A stretch of 64,000 nt of DNA from Myroides odoratimimus (GCF_001485415.1 NZ_BCMQ01000003.1:230126-294125), one strand, 5' to 3'. Shown: positions 26,203-35,247, counted from the first letter of the stretch. The notes: generated by a model not told the origin, from the sequence alone. Program-made: numbers and translations.

Positions 26203-26226
26203 CACGAAGTCGGGAGACCTCGCGTG
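26203..26226. other. Small GC-rich hairpin in an AT-rich gap
   Basis: CACG-aa-GTC-ggga-GAC-ctcg-CGTG can fold into an interrupted stem with a GGGA loop. It is much richer in GC than its surroundings and lies 54 bases before the next start codon. Role unknown: an untranslated-region structure or a repeat remnant. Confidence 0.3.
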
Positions 26227-26279
26227 GCAGTATATTCCATCTTTTAAGTAAAGAATGTAATTAACTTAGTTATTTTGAT

Positions 26280-26870
26280 ATGTTTAAAATAAAAGACCAA
26301 GAATTTGACGTAAAGTATGCTTACTTAGATGCTTTTATGGATAGTTCAATAAAACAGTTAGTCTTCGGATTACAAATAAAGGCTGAAGACACTAAGGGTA
26401 GATTAAATAGAAGGGGTCTGTATTTTAATTCAGAGCTATTATTATTTATCAATCCTAATGAACTGAACCAATGGCAAGATATTGCAGGATATGATATAGA
26501 ATGGGAAGATTATCAAGAAGAGGAGGGGAAGCCTATAGCTCTTTTTTATGTTTATGAACATACAGGAGTGTATAATGCAAAAGTCAACTTAAGAAAAGTT
26601 AATGACAAAATAATAGTGAAGGTGTCTGCTACTATTGACATTTATGCAGATGAAGATTTTGATGAACAATTATCCCTTGAAATAGAAACAGAGGTTCAAT
26701 TTTTTGGTATACTCTGCGGAAAGAGAAGTGCAGAAGAATGCGCTGAATTAATTGGCAATTATTTAAATATTGACCATTTAAAGTATGTCCAGAACCAATA
26801 CAACGTTTCACTACTAGTTCCTAAAGATACAGATATGGAAACAAACTTATTAGTACTAGGTGATTATTAA
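26280..26870 (+). CDS. Unknown cytosolic protein
   Basis: A 196-residue acidic protein, starting MFKIKDQEFDVKYAYLDAFM, without signal peptide or membrane segment. Predicted mostly beta with alternating charged residues (ATIDIYADEDFDEQLSLEI). A single Cys lies at FFGILCGKRSAEEC. I do not recognise the family. It precedes the beta-barrel gene by 30 bases and may share its transcript. Confidence 0.6.
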   Translation: MFKIKDQEFDVKYAYLDAFMDSSIKQLVFGLQIKAEDTKGRLNRRGLYFNSELLLFINPNELNQWQDIAGYDIEWEDYQEEEGKPIALFYVYEHTGVYNAKVNLRKVNDKIIVKVSATIDIYADEDFDEQLSLEIETEVQFFGILCGKRSAEECAELIGNYLNIDHLKYVQNQYNVSLLVPKDTDMETNLLVLGDY

Positions 26871-26900
26871 AAGAAAAACATAAACACTAAATAATTAAAT

Positions 26901-27509
26901 ATGAAAAAATTACTACTTACTACATTAGCTTTTATGGCTATATCTACAGCTGCGGTAGCTCAGCATCATGAAGAAGGAAAGACCAAAGTAAGCTTTGGGG
27001 TTAAAGCAGGATTTAATCAAACTATAGTTACAAAAATAGACGATATAGTAGGCAAATCAGGTTTTCATATTGGAGGTGTAGTAGAAGCTAAGTTTTCTAA
27101 GCGATTTGCATTGCAAGGAGAGCTTTTATATACCACAATGGGAGGTAAGTTAGAGAGCCTTGATATTCCTTGGATATCTACAGCTTCATATGATGGAAAG
27201 ATAAAGCTAAACTATATCGCTGTGCCGATAATGGCTAAAGTTTTTGTAACCGAAGGTTTCAATATTCAAGTAGGGCCACAATTTAACTTTGCTGTTAAAA
27301 CAGAAGGAGAAATAAATGGAAAGACTGGTGATATAGGAGAGTTAGTAAATAAGTTTGACTTAGGACTTAATGCTGGATTAGGTTATGATTTTAGAAATAA
27401 TCTGTTTATTGATATGAGAACTAGTTTTGGAGTAATTGATGTCTTTAAGGATGTTCCTAGTAGCAATAAAAACTTTGCATTTATGGTAGGTGTAGGGTAT
27501 AAGTTCTAG
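26901..27509 (+). CDS. Outer-membrane beta-barrel protein (porin family)
   Basis: A 202-residue exported protein with signal peptide MKKLLLTTLAFMAISTAAVAQ and eight-strand barrel pattern: VSFGVKAGFNQTIV, FALQGELLYTTMGG, LNYIAVPIMAKVFV, GFNIQVGPQFNFAV and the C-terminal FAFMVGVGYKF ending in Phe. This is the common OMP_b-brl_2 family of Bacteroidota. Function unknown. A strong terminator follows. Confidence 0.88.
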   Translation: MKKLLLTTLAFMAISTAAVAQHHEEGKTKVSFGVKAGFNQTIVTKIDDIVGKSGFHIGGVVEAKFSKRFALQGELLYTTMGGKLESLDIPWISTASYDGKIKLNYIAVPIMAKVFVTEGFNIQVGPQFNFAVKTEGEINGKTGDIGELVNKFDLGLNAGLGYDFRNNLFIDMRTSFGVIDVFKDVPSSNKNFAFMVGVGYKF

Positions 27510-27530
27510 TGTAATAAAAGTATAAAAAAA

Positions 27531-27559
27531 ACGGAAGCTATATAGCTTCCGTTTTTTTT
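27531..27559 (+). terminator. Intrinsic terminator
   Basis: Stem ACGGAAGCTA / TAGCTTCCGT with a 2-base loop and eight T, 21 bases after the beta-barrel gene. Confidence 0.9.
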
Positions 27560-27608
27560 ATGATGAATTACCTTAGACAGGTAATTGTATTTCTAAATCC
27601 GTAATTAA

Positions 27609-28781
27609 TTACAGTTTTCTTCTTTTCAGTTCGGTTTCGATAAGATCTAACTCTCTATTTGTTTGACCAGCAACAGAAGTATTTTCTTCTGCACGTCTGA
27701 TTAAGTAAGGAATTACATCACGTACAGGTCCGAATGGTAAGTATTTAGCTACATTAAACTTCTCTTTCGCTAAGTTAAAGCTAATATTATCACTCATTCC
27801 GTACAGCTGTCCGAAGTATAATCTACGGTCTGTATGAGAGATATTGTGTTTCTCCATTAAGTCCATGATTAAGTAAGAACTTTTCTCGTTATGAGTACCA
27901 GCGAAGATAGCCATAGAGTCTATGTTCTCTAACATATAAGTAACTCCAGCATCGTAGTTTACATCAGTAGCAGCTTTGTCTACACAGATAGGAGATTTAT
28001 ATCCTCTCTCTGTAGCTCTTTCGCGCTCTACCTCCATATAAGCACCACGTACTACCTTCATACCTACATGGAATCCTTCTGCCTTAGCGATAGCGTGTAG
28101 ATCTTTTAAATACTGTAATCTATCCCAACGATACATCTGAGCAGTATTATAGATCAATGCTTTCTCTTTGTTATACTTTCTCATCATGTCTAATACGATA
28201 TCATCAGCAGCATCTTGCATCCAGCTGTGCTCAGCATCGATTAATAAAAGTACATCATTGTCATAAGCAAACTTACAAGCCATGTTAAAACGGTAAACGA
28301 TGCGTTCCCATTCTTTTTCTTCTTCAGCAGTGAAAGCTACTTTCTCGCCTTTTTTCACAAACATATCAAATCTACCAAATCCAGTAGGTTTAAATACAGC
28401 AAAAGGAATAGAGTCTGGACGTTGTTTAGCATACTCGATTGTCTTAATCGTCATGTTTAGAGCAGCGTCGAATTGCTTTTCAGTTTCTTTACCTTCTACA
28501 GAATAATCTAAAACTGATGCCACACCACCTTTAGCGTACATATTATCTACTACAGTTAAGCAGTCATCTTCACTAATACCGCCACAGAAGTGATCGAATA
28601 CAGTAGAACGGATTAAACCAGTAACAGGCAAATGAGTTTTAATTGCAAAATTTGCAAGGGAAGAACCAAGTTTTACTAAAGTTGGTTTGCTAATCATTTT
28701 AAATAAAAAATGTGCTCTTTTTAATTCTTTATTATTTTTAAGAGCAAAAGCTACTTCAGTATTATTAAATAAATTTTTCAT
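27609..28781 (-). CDS. Proline dehydrogenase
   Basis: A 390-residue FAD enzyme that oxidises proline to pyrroline-5-carboxylate at the membrane, feeding electrons to quinone. The TIM-barrel core shows AVFKPTGFGRFDMF, LIDAEHSWMQDAADDI, KVVRGAYMEVERERA and the C-terminal YLPFGPVRDVIPYLIRRA, with the arginine pair of the PRODH active site. It is the single-domain form; the pyrroline carboxylate dehydrogenase partner is not in the window. Start at 28781 (MKNLFNNTEVAFALK) is typical of Bacteroidota homologues. Confidence 0.95.
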   Translation of the reverse strand: MKNLFNNTEVAFALKNNKELKRAHFLFKMISKPTLVKLGSSLANFAIKTHLPVTGLIRSTVFDHFCGGISEDDCLTVVDNMYAKGGVASVLDYSVEGKETEKQFDAALNMTIKTIEYAKQRPDSIPFAVFKPTGFGRFDMFVKKGEKVAFTAEEEKEWERIVYRFNMACKFAYDNDVLLLIDAEHSWMQDAADDIVLDMMRKYNKEKALIYNTAQMYRWDRLQYLKDLHAIAKAEGFHVGMKVVRGAYMEVERERATERGYKSPICVDKAATDVNYDAGVTYMLENIDSMAIFAGTHNEKSSYLIMDLMEKHNISHTDRRLYFGQLYGMSDNISFNLAKEKFNVAKYLPFGPVRDVIPYLIRRAEENTSVAGQTNRELDLIETELKRRKL

Positions 28782-29154
28782 TATAAAAAGTAAATTCGTT
28801 AGGCAAATATAATTACTCTTTTAGTAATAATTTAATAGTTTTTGGTATTTATCTTCTTATTTAAAATATGTGATATTTTTTAATCGCTTAGTGATTATAA
28901 AGTGTTAAATACTTTTAATCCTTATCGAACAAGAACTAAACTCTTAAATTCTTTGATATATCTAATTATAACTTCTTTTAAAAGTTATAAAAAAATAGAG
29001 ATACTCCGTTGTTTAGTCTTGTTTAGAGGGTTAAGGACTATTTATATCATCAAAATTCTCAGAAAATATCATTGACTTTATAAAGAATGCTCAGATAAGA
29101 AGAAAAGACCTTTTTAAAACTAAAAAATAGTTGAATACAATTAGAGTATGACAG
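28782..29154. other. Intergenic gap without visible features
   Basis: 373 AT-rich bases. I see no gene and no clear hairpin in it. The promoter of proline dehydrogenase must be at its left end. Confidence 0.4.
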
Positions 29155-30183
29155 CTATTCTAGCTTATCCTTAAAAGCATAAATCTGTGCTCTAGAATTA
29201 ATGTTTAGTTTAAAATAGATTTTACTAATGTGATATTTACAGGTATTAATAGAGATAAATAACTCATCAGCTATCTCTTTATTCGTAGCCCCTTCCCAGA
29301 GTAGACTTAGAACCTCCAACTCACGTTCTGTAAGATTGTATTTATTTTTTAATTGATATAGAGGTTGATCTTGTATGGTTGTTTTTTCTTGCTCTACTTT
29401 TGTTGTTTTATCTGCATTAAGGCTTTTCTCATATTCTAACTGTTTATGGTAGTCTTTTACCATATACATATACTGGTATAAATATCGTTTATAGATAGAG
29501 TTTCGCTCATGTATTTTCTTTACTTCTAATAGGGTAATACAACTAGAACAAATAAGAATAGGAATTCCTATTAAACGCAATGTAGGCCATACGATGAATA
29601 ACTCGTAAAGCGTATCATTAATAGAAGGAGCGAGAATAATGGTACTAGCGGTAATACATATTATTAAGAAAGAAATATAATTTTTATAATTGTACGTATG
29701 ATTCAGAATGAAGAATAAATACAATGCTAGTATCGTTAGTATCGTCGTTATAGGGTGAATGAAACTATTCCCATGACTAGGAACGATAAATAAATTGGAT
29801 AACAACTCTATCGCCACTAAAGCAAACAGTACAACTATTCCTGTTTTATAGAATTGTTGTTTGTGTTTAAATCTTAAAAAAGGGTAGGGCAGAAGTATTA
29901 AGAGCACTAGTGATGTACCAATGTTCCAGGCTAATAAATAACCGATAGTAGCATGGTGATCAGGCATATAAAAGTAAATAATGTCCTTGACTAAGAAACT
30001 AGAGAATATACTTAATTGTAAGAAAAAACTAAAGCTAAGTTTCTTATACTTGAAAATAATATAAAGTGCAAGAAGTATAACTAGAGAGAGAAATGATATC
30101 CCATAGTACAGTCCGATAATAATATATTTAGGAGTATCTGTTGCAAAAAAAGGAAATTGATTAAATAACGGTAATGAAATCAT
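29155..30183 (-). CDS. Membrane-anchored LuxR-type regulator
   Basis: A 342-residue protein with an N-terminal half of seven to eight hydrophobic spans (IIGLYYGISFLSLVILLALY to LRLIGIPILICSSCITLL), a short coiled coil (about 225-270), and a C-terminal LuxR HTH (LTERELEVLSLLWEGATNKE and TCKYHISKIYFKLNINSR). It resembles 7TM-sensor plus HTH proteins of Bacteroidota, and likely links a membrane signal directly to DNA binding without a phosphorelay. No dedicated partner gene is adjacent. Confidence 0.82.
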   Translation of the reverse strand: MISLPLFNQFPFFATDTPKYIIIGLYYGISFLSLVILLALYIIFKYKKLSFSFFLQLSIFSSFLVKDIIYFYMPDHHATIGYLLAWNIGTSLVLLILLPYPFLRFKHKQQFYKTGIVVLFALVAIELLSNLFIVPSHGNSFIHPITTILTILALYLFFILNHTYNYKNYISFLIICITASTIILAPSINDTLYELFIVWPTLRLIGIPILICSSCITLLEVKKIHERNSIYKRYLYQYMYMVKDYHKQLEYEKSLNADKTTKVEQEKTTIQDQPLYQLKNKYNLTERELEVLSLLWEGATNKEIADELFISINTCKYHISKIYFKLNINSRAQIYAFKDKLE

Positions 30184-30444
30184 ATAAGGTTTATAATGCT
30201 CTACATTATATGTTAATATAGAGTGATAATAAATGTTTAATTAGACCTGTTTTTTAGAGAACCTCTCTGCTGATCAAGATGTAAAATTAACTAAAATATC
30301 AGTGCAGTACTTTCTTAAATCTGTGTAGTGAAATGTTAAAAAAGTATAGTGTCATCTATTTGTTTGGTTCACAGTATTGATATACAAGGCATTGATTTGT
30401 CTGTTAGAAGACTTTTTTAATAGTGTATATTTCAAAAATAGCCG

Positions 30445-30540
30445 TAATTTAGCGCTATAACTATTAAAAAGGATAGTTAATTTTCTAGTAAAACATACTA
30501 TTTTTGGATTGTCTTTATTACTAAAAAACTATCCTTTTTT
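30445..30540 (+). ncRNA. Candidate small RNA ending in a hairpin and T run
   Basis: A box TAATTTAG (30445), one base off TAnnTTTG and followed by CGC, precedes a segment that ends with the arm AACTATCCTTTTTT (from 30527), which pairs perfectly over 13 bases with AAAAAGGATAGTT (30466-30478). No plus-strand gene feeds this terminator. No TTG box at -33 was found, so the promoter is weakly supported. It could also be an upstream attenuator of the short ORF at 30568. Confidence 0.25.
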
Positions 30541-30567
30541 GTTTTACTCTTTTTATGTATTGATGAG

Positions 30568-30660
30568 ATGAGTAAACATCCAAAGTCCCCACTAGTTATA
30601 AAGACCTTAGACAAAACTAGCGTAAAAGATACATTTCGTTTGTCTATTTTGAGCACCTAA
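30568..30660 (+). CDS. Small ORF, 30 aa, followed by a terminator
   Basis: ATG 30568 opens a 30-codon frame (MSKHPKSPLVIKTLDKTSVK and ten more residues) whose TAA lies inside the first arm of a strong plus-strand terminator. The peptide is basic and not hydrophobic. There is no larger gene on this strand for kilobases, so the pair of terminators suggests a small independent transcript. Not recognised; a real protein is uncertain. Confidence 0.35.
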   Translation: MSKHPKSPLVIKTLDKTSVKDTFRLSILST

Positions 30661-30687
30661 TCATGTATTGATTGGGTGCTTTTTTTA
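30652..30687 (+). terminator. Strong intrinsic terminator, plus strand
   Basis: Stem AGCACCTAATCA / TGATTGGGTGCT (one G-T pair), 5-base loop and seven T. It serves the 30-aa ORF or a small RNA, as no other plus-strand gene is near. Confidence 0.8.
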
Positions 30688-30735
30688 TTTAGTCTAAGTG
30701 ATAAAAATTACAATTGTAGATATGAGTAAAAAAGA

Positions 30736-30766
30736 AAATCCAGCTTGTCTGCTGACAGCTGGATTT
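30736..30766 (-). terminator. Terminator of the 594-aa protein gene
   Basis: Stem AAATCCAGCT / AGCTGGATTT, followed on the minus strand by a T-rich run (TTCTTTTTT), 9 bases after the stop. Confidence 0.8.
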
Positions 30767-30774
30767 CTTCTTGT

Positions 30775-32559
30775 TTAGTTTAGGAGCTCTTTTTCTACTT
30801 GAAGTAAATCTTTAAGTATATTTTCTCGCTCTTGTATAAAGTAAGTATTATCTTCTTTAAAGAGGTTTTTATAGTACGTGATTCCCTCTAGTAAGTTCTC
30901 TTTTGTCTTCATTAGCTTTTTCAGTTTTGGCGCTGATTGTTCTAATTCTAAAGCTAATTTTTCTTGTCTATAATGATCTAGATACATCCTTAATTCTTTA
31001 ATAAAGAAATGAGGGCGTTCCTTCGTATCGATTACATTATCTCGTCCATAGATATGATTGACCATTTTCTTAAGAGATACTTCTTTTGTAAAGTAAGCAA
31101 TATTAGGCCCAGGGCAGATAGCTACTCCTTGTGCTTCTCCTTTGATAGGCAAGTTAAGCTCCATATAAGACGCATTGGCTAAGCCTATACATAGACATGC
31201 TTTTTCTGTTATCTGTTGATACTTCTTATTGTATTCTTCTTGGCTAATATTATCCTTACCCTGTTCTAGCTTTTCTATTTCGATAGTTTGATACTTTCTA
31301 GAAGCAGTACACAGTCCTTCATTCGAATAATTTTTATTCAAGGCTAGGTACTTTCTAGGACAAGAACTACCTGCTTTGTTCTTATTGATTCTCTCTGACT
31401 TAAAGAAGTCGTTAGAAGTTCCTTTAATACTATTAAACGGCACACCTAAAGGAGAGATATTACTCAAGTATAAATCTTCTTCTTTTGCCTTAGCTAATAA
31501 TTCTCTAGTGGTCTGATCTACAGAAGTAGCCTCAGGTACTAATAAGAATGGTGAGCCCCAGCCTACAGAGTCTACCTCATAATGCTCTAGCAAGAACTGA
31601 TGTTCTGCCGCTGTACCTACGCCGCCCTGAGCTGTAACCTTTAAATCAAGAGGAGTAGAAGGAACAAATCTATTCTTCTGTTCTAGAGCTTTCACTAGTA
31701 AGTCATGGGTAGAACTTATTAGTTCTGCTTTTCTAGCTTTAAACTCTTCTAAGATTACTCCCATTAGATAACCATCTGTAGCGAAGGCATGCCCACCACA
31801 GTTAAGTCCAGACTCTATGCGATACTCAGATACCCATAATCCCTTTTTGGCTAGGAAATTCCCTTGTATTAAGGCAGATCTAAAATCACTTACTTTTAAG
31901 ATGATTTTCTTCTGTAAAGTACTGTCAACAGCTGGATAAAAAGCGTCAAACTCCTCAAAATAGCTAAACAATCTTGGATTCATGCCTGCAGATAAGACTA
32001 CGGATGAGTTTAAAGTACTGTTTACAAAGCCTCTTAGGGCAGCATGTGCATCATTGTACTCTACTGGTAAGGCTTCTTTTTTATTGAAATTTTCTCTATC
32101 TACTTTAGTCATGATATTGACATCTATATCACCAGGGGTAAGGTAGTGCTCTAGAACTCCCTTCAGGTGGTCTATAGATAGCTTATCATCTAAGTGCTGC
32201 TGTAGATTCTTTCTGATCTCTGATACAGATGGCAACATATCGATATAATCCTCAACCTCTTTTTTGCTTTCTAAGAAAGAAGCTTTTAGGTTTTCGAATT
32301 TCCCTTTTACGATGGTGTCTAATGTATTTAGATAAGCTGTAATACGCTTGGCTCTAAAGTCCTCTATCTTCTTCGTTATCTCTTGATAAGGCAGTTCGAA
32401 TTTCTCACAATAGAACTTGTTCATGCGTTCTATTAATTCATCATCCATCACAGAGATAGTAGAGGAGAAACCATACTGAGCCACTCTCACTGGACTATCA
32501 ATCGTATAGGCCAATCCCATCACTGGAATGTGAAATGAATGTATTGGTTTTAATTTCAT
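30775..32559 (-). CDS. Large conserved protein with FMN-oxidoreductase-like motifs and Cys cluster
   Basis: A 594-residue cytosolic protein. The opening (IPVMGLAYTIDSPVRVAQYG, residues 11-30) and the central motifs GLNCGGHAFATDG (251-263), VTAQGGVGTAAEH (308-320) and VGWGSPFLLVPEATSVD (332-348) resemble the phosphate- and FMN-binding loops of nitronate-monooxygenase or glutamate-synthase-like TIM barrels. Cysteines at 400, 417, 455, 457 and 482 (SSCP, GLCTAS, ACLC, ICPG) could hold an iron-sulfur cluster. The first 160 and last 100 residues are helical. I infer a flavin/Fe-S oxidoreductase of unknown substrate. It stands alone with its own terminator. Confidence 0.5.
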   Translation of the reverse strand: MKLKPIHSFHIPVMGLAYTIDSPVRVAQYGFSSTISVMDDELIERMNKFYCEKFELPYQEITKKIEDFRAKRITAYLNTLDTIVKGKFENLKASFLESKKEVEDYIDMLPSVSEIRKNLQQHLDDKLSIDHLKGVLEHYLTPGDIDVNIMTKVDRENFNKKEALPVEYNDAHAALRGFVNSTLNSSVVLSAGMNPRLFSYFEEFDAFYPAVDSTLQKKIILKVSDFRSALIQGNFLAKKGLWVSEYRIESGLNCGGHAFATDGYLMGVILEEFKARKAELISSTHDLLVKALEQKNRFVPSTPLDLKVTAQGGVGTAAEHQFLLEHYEVDSVGWGSPFLLVPEATSVDQTTRELLAKAKEEDLYLSNISPLGVPFNSIKGTSNDFFKSERINKNKAGSSCPRKYLALNKNYSNEGLCTASRKYQTIEIEKLEQGKDNISQEEYNKKYQQITEKACLCIGLANASYMELNLPIKGEAQGVAICPGPNIAYFTKEVSLKKMVNHIYGRDNVIDTKERPHFFIKELRMYLDHYRQEKLALELEQSAPKLKKLMKTKENLLEGITYYKNLFKEDNTYFIQERENILKDLLQVEKELLN

Positions 32560-32883
32560 TTTGGTTTGTTTGTTATATTTTATAAGGGAGGGAAATTCTT
32601 CAAATATTCTGAGTAATTAAGTGACAAATATCATGTTAGGCGATTATCTCATATTAAATTTATGTAAAGACCTAGGGAAGAAGGGAGAGATTAGAGATAG
32701 AATACTTAGAAGGAAGCAGGTATAAGTAATAGATTGTATTGTTTGTAAATGTCTCATAATGAGAATGATTTAATTAAATCTCATCCTTAAAGTGAAAATC
32801 TGTTGAGTAGTATAAAAAAAACAGTAAAGGAATATTTCATCCTTTACTGCATACTTAGAAAAATAACACTTTATGATTTTTTT
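32560..32883. other. Gap upstream of the 594-aa protein gene
   Basis: 324 AT-rich bases containing the promoter side of the 594-aa gene and, at 32822-32849, the terminator of the next minus-strand gene. Nothing else is visible. Confidence 0.4.
32822..32849 (-). terminator. Terminator of the Asn/Tyr-rich protein gene
   Basis: Stem CAGTAAAGGA / TCCTTTACTG with an 8-base loop, followed on the minus strand by eight T. Confidence 0.85.
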
Positions 32884-33531
32884 TTAGTAATTATTTCTAT
32901 TACCAAAACCATAGTGACGTCTAGATCTACGTTGTTGATTATGATTAGAATTGTTTCTAGAAGAATTCATTCCGTAATAATCAGTATTGTTTAATCTATC
33001 TGAAGAGTATTGTTCATCATTATCCATCCATATTTGCGGACGTCGATAATCTCTCTGTTGTCGATAATCTTGAGATTGTCTATTATTAAAAGAGCGCCCC
33101 ATATTTCTATTTTGTGAATGATTTCTTGTATCAAAAGAATCTTCGCCATAGCCATAATGACTTTGTTCATTATAACCTGGGTAATGTTCATGGTATCCAT
33201 CTGAATCCATATTATAGTCATCTCTAGGGTATTCTAAATTTTGATCATAACTATCCATGTAATTATTATTATGGTTGTAGTTATCATTATAGTAATTGTC
33301 TCGATTAGTACCACTTTGATACTCATCATTATAATAATCTTGATTATTATTGTAGTTGTGTCCACTCATATCGTATTGAGAATCATCATAACGGTTATCG
33401 CCAAAATAATTGTTATCTCCATAACTATCAAAACGATTAGAGTATTGGTTTGATCGATCTTTTGATGAATTAAAATTATCTCTTGTTCTTGATCTATTGT
33501 AAGCTCTAGAGCTATTATTACGGTTATTCAT
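32884..33531 (-). CDS. Asn/Tyr/Asp/Arg-rich intrinsically disordered protein
   Basis: A 215-residue protein of very low complexity, starting MNNRNNSSRAYNRSRTRDNF and dominated by Asn, Tyr, Asp, Arg, Ser, Gln and Gly, with almost no aliphatic residues. The first and last parts are basic (RRSRRHYGFGNRNNY at the end), the middle acidic (YDQNLEYPRDDYNMDSDGY). No folded domain is expected. It resembles prion-like or condensate-forming sequences, or hydrophilic stress proteins. Codon spread and a dedicated terminator support a real gene; the hydrophobic antisense frame is a shadow. It is the first member of the stress-like island. Confidence 0.8.
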   Translation of the reverse strand: MNNRNNSSRAYNRSRTRDNFNSSKDRSNQYSNRFDSYGDNNYFGDNRYDDSQYDMSGHNYNNNQDYYNDEYQSGTNRDNYYNDNYNHNNNYMDSYDQNLEYPRDDYNMDSDGYHEHYPGYNEQSHYGYGEDSFDTRNHSQNRNMGRSFNNRQSQDYRQQRDYRRPQIWMDNDEQYSSDRLNNTDYYGMNSSRNNSNHNQQRRSRRHYGFGNRNNY

Positions 33532-33609
33532 AATATTGAAGTTTTTTAATTAATAAAAAATTAGTGACAGCTAGTATTTTATCATTTTATTCTTCAATAG
33601 TTAGAAAGC

Positions 33610-33666
33610 AAAAGCTATGCTTAAAATAAAACAATATTGCATTTTATGTATTATAACATAGCTTTT
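33610..33666. repeat. Inverted repeat in the gap 33532-34015
   Basis: AAAAGCTATG (33610-33619) pairs with CATAGCTTTT (33657-33666) across 37 bases and is followed by TATTTTAA. It may be a stem-loop of a leader or a weak terminator. The rest of the 484-base gap shows nothing I can assign. Confidence 0.35.
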
Positions 33667-34015
33667 ATTTTAACCTTAAAATAAAATATAACTACTACCG
33701 TAATAATAAAATCAACTATATAACATAATATTTAATTATTAAGTTACATAATAACAAATAGTTGTGTTTTATTTTTATGTAAATAATCTTTTTTAATATT
33801 CAGAAAAACTAAGCTTAATCAGAAGATGATTTTTTAATTAAAGAGAATTTTTGTGTAATTAATCTACAATGTGTGTGTTTTTTACTCATATTTACTTTCT
33901 ATTGAATATTTATTTCTTGACATAAGTAAGTCTTGTAGCTTGTTGTTCTATCTGATTTGGTAACTAGCATAGATTTTGTCTTTTAATAGGTTGTATTAAC
34001 CTTAAAAATTAAATT

Positions 34016-34861
34016 ATGGAATATTCAGAAACCAAACAAATTCCTCCAGGAAATGAATTAGATATGAAAAACAGACCTAATCATGGAGAATTTTCTTATA
34101 AAGGGAAAGGATTGTTTAAAGATAAGACAGTACTTATTACAGGAGGAGATTCTGGTATAGGTAAAGCTACTGCCATAGCTTTTGCTAGAGAAGGAGCTAA
34201 TGTTGCAATAGTGTATTTGTCCTCATTAGAAAGAGAAGATGCACAAGATACTTTAAATTGGATCAAACATGCAAAAGCAGAGGGAATAGCTTTTGAATTA
34301 GATCTTCAGAAAGCCGAAAATTGTAAAAAGATTGTTGAAGATACTGTCAAGAAATTTGGTAAAATAGATGTACTAATTAATAATGCCGCTTTTCAAAGGG
34401 AGCATAAAACTTTTGAAGAAATTACTATAGAGGATTGGAAGCAAACATATCAGACTAATTTAGATGCATTATTTTTTATGATAAAGTATAGTCTTAAATT
34501 TATTCCTAAAGGAGGTAGTATTATCAATACAACATCAGTCAATGTATATAATCCTAATCCCAGTCTTTTAGCCTATGCTTCTACCAAAGCTGCTATTCAA
34601 AATATAACAGCTAGTATGAGTAAAATGTTTTTGGAACAAGGAAAGGAAATAAGAGTCAATGCTGTGGCCCCTGGACCTATATGGACTCCATTAATTCCAA
34701 CAACTATTTCTGATGTTGATAATTTTGGAAAGAATACTCCTATGGGAAGACCTGGGCAACCTTGTGAAATCGCTCCTATATATGTTTTTTTAGCAAGTGA
34801 TCAAGCCTCTTATATTTCAGGAGCTATCATTGCGGCTACTGGTGGTCGTATAACCTTATAG
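34016..34861 (+). CDS. SDR oxidoreductase, YghA / general stress protein 39 type
   Basis: A 281-residue classical SDR with an N-terminal extension of about 35 residues (QIPPGNELDMKNRPNHGEFS) that is characteristic of the YghA/GSP39-like group. TGGDSGIG (42-49) binds cofactor, NNAA follows at 122-125, and the active site is Ser174, Tyr187, Lys191 (YASTK). APGPIWTPLIP is the usual C-terminal substrate loop. This family is induced by stress in several bacteria; the natural substrate, often an aldehyde or alcohol, is unknown. It fits the stress-like neighbourhood. Confidence 0.88.
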   Translation: MEYSETKQIPPGNELDMKNRPNHGEFSYKGKGLFKDKTVLITGGDSGIGKATAIAFAREGANVAIVYLSSLEREDAQDTLNWIKHAKAEGIAFELDLQKAENCKKIVEDTVKKFGKIDVLINNAAFQREHKTFEEITIEDWKQTYQTNLDALFFMIKYSLKFIPKGGSIINTTSVNVYNPNPSLLAYASTKAAIQNITASMSKMFLEQGKEIRVNAVAPGPIWTPLIPTTISDVDNFGKNTPMGRPGQPCEIAPIYVFLASDQASYISGAIIAATGGRITL

Positions 34862-34898
34862 GTTAGAAACAAAAAAATGTAAAATTGTTTTAAATAAG

Positions 34899-34933
34899 TA
34901 ACCCCTGCTTTTAAGTGGGGGTTAATTTTTTAG
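34899..34933 (+). terminator. Terminator of the SDR gene
   Basis: Stem TAACCCC / GGGGTTA with flanking partial pairing, followed by AATTTTTT. Confidence 0.65.
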
Positions 34934-35247
34934 TATAAATTAGATTGATTTTAATGTATATTGTTGTAATGTCAAAAAATATAAATATACTTTGATACTA
35001 TTTTAGTAATATTTAAATTTGAACAACAACCTTATAAACGATTGATTTTAATAAAGTACAAATAACCTTCTGTTGATGGTTAAATTATCGTTATTATCTC
35101 TTTTTTTAAAAGTAGTAAAAACATTTTATTAGAGCTATGTCTTATTTAAAGTGTATTTAATTCTTGTAAGTATCTAAAATTAATTGTTGTTAGGTAAAGA
35201 TAAATGCTGATGAGATTATTGTAACACTTACCTTAAATTAAAATTAG
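34934..35247. other. Gap upstream of the AraC-type gene
   Basis: 314 AT-rich bases. No gene or strong hairpin is visible; the AraC promoter should lie in its right part. Confidence 0.35.

Noticed and set aside
33241..33453. Hydrophobic Ile/Val-rich plus-strand frame opposite the Asn/Tyr-rich gene
   Set aside because: It is the antisense of AAT/TAT-rich codons; the composition is forced by the opposite strand.
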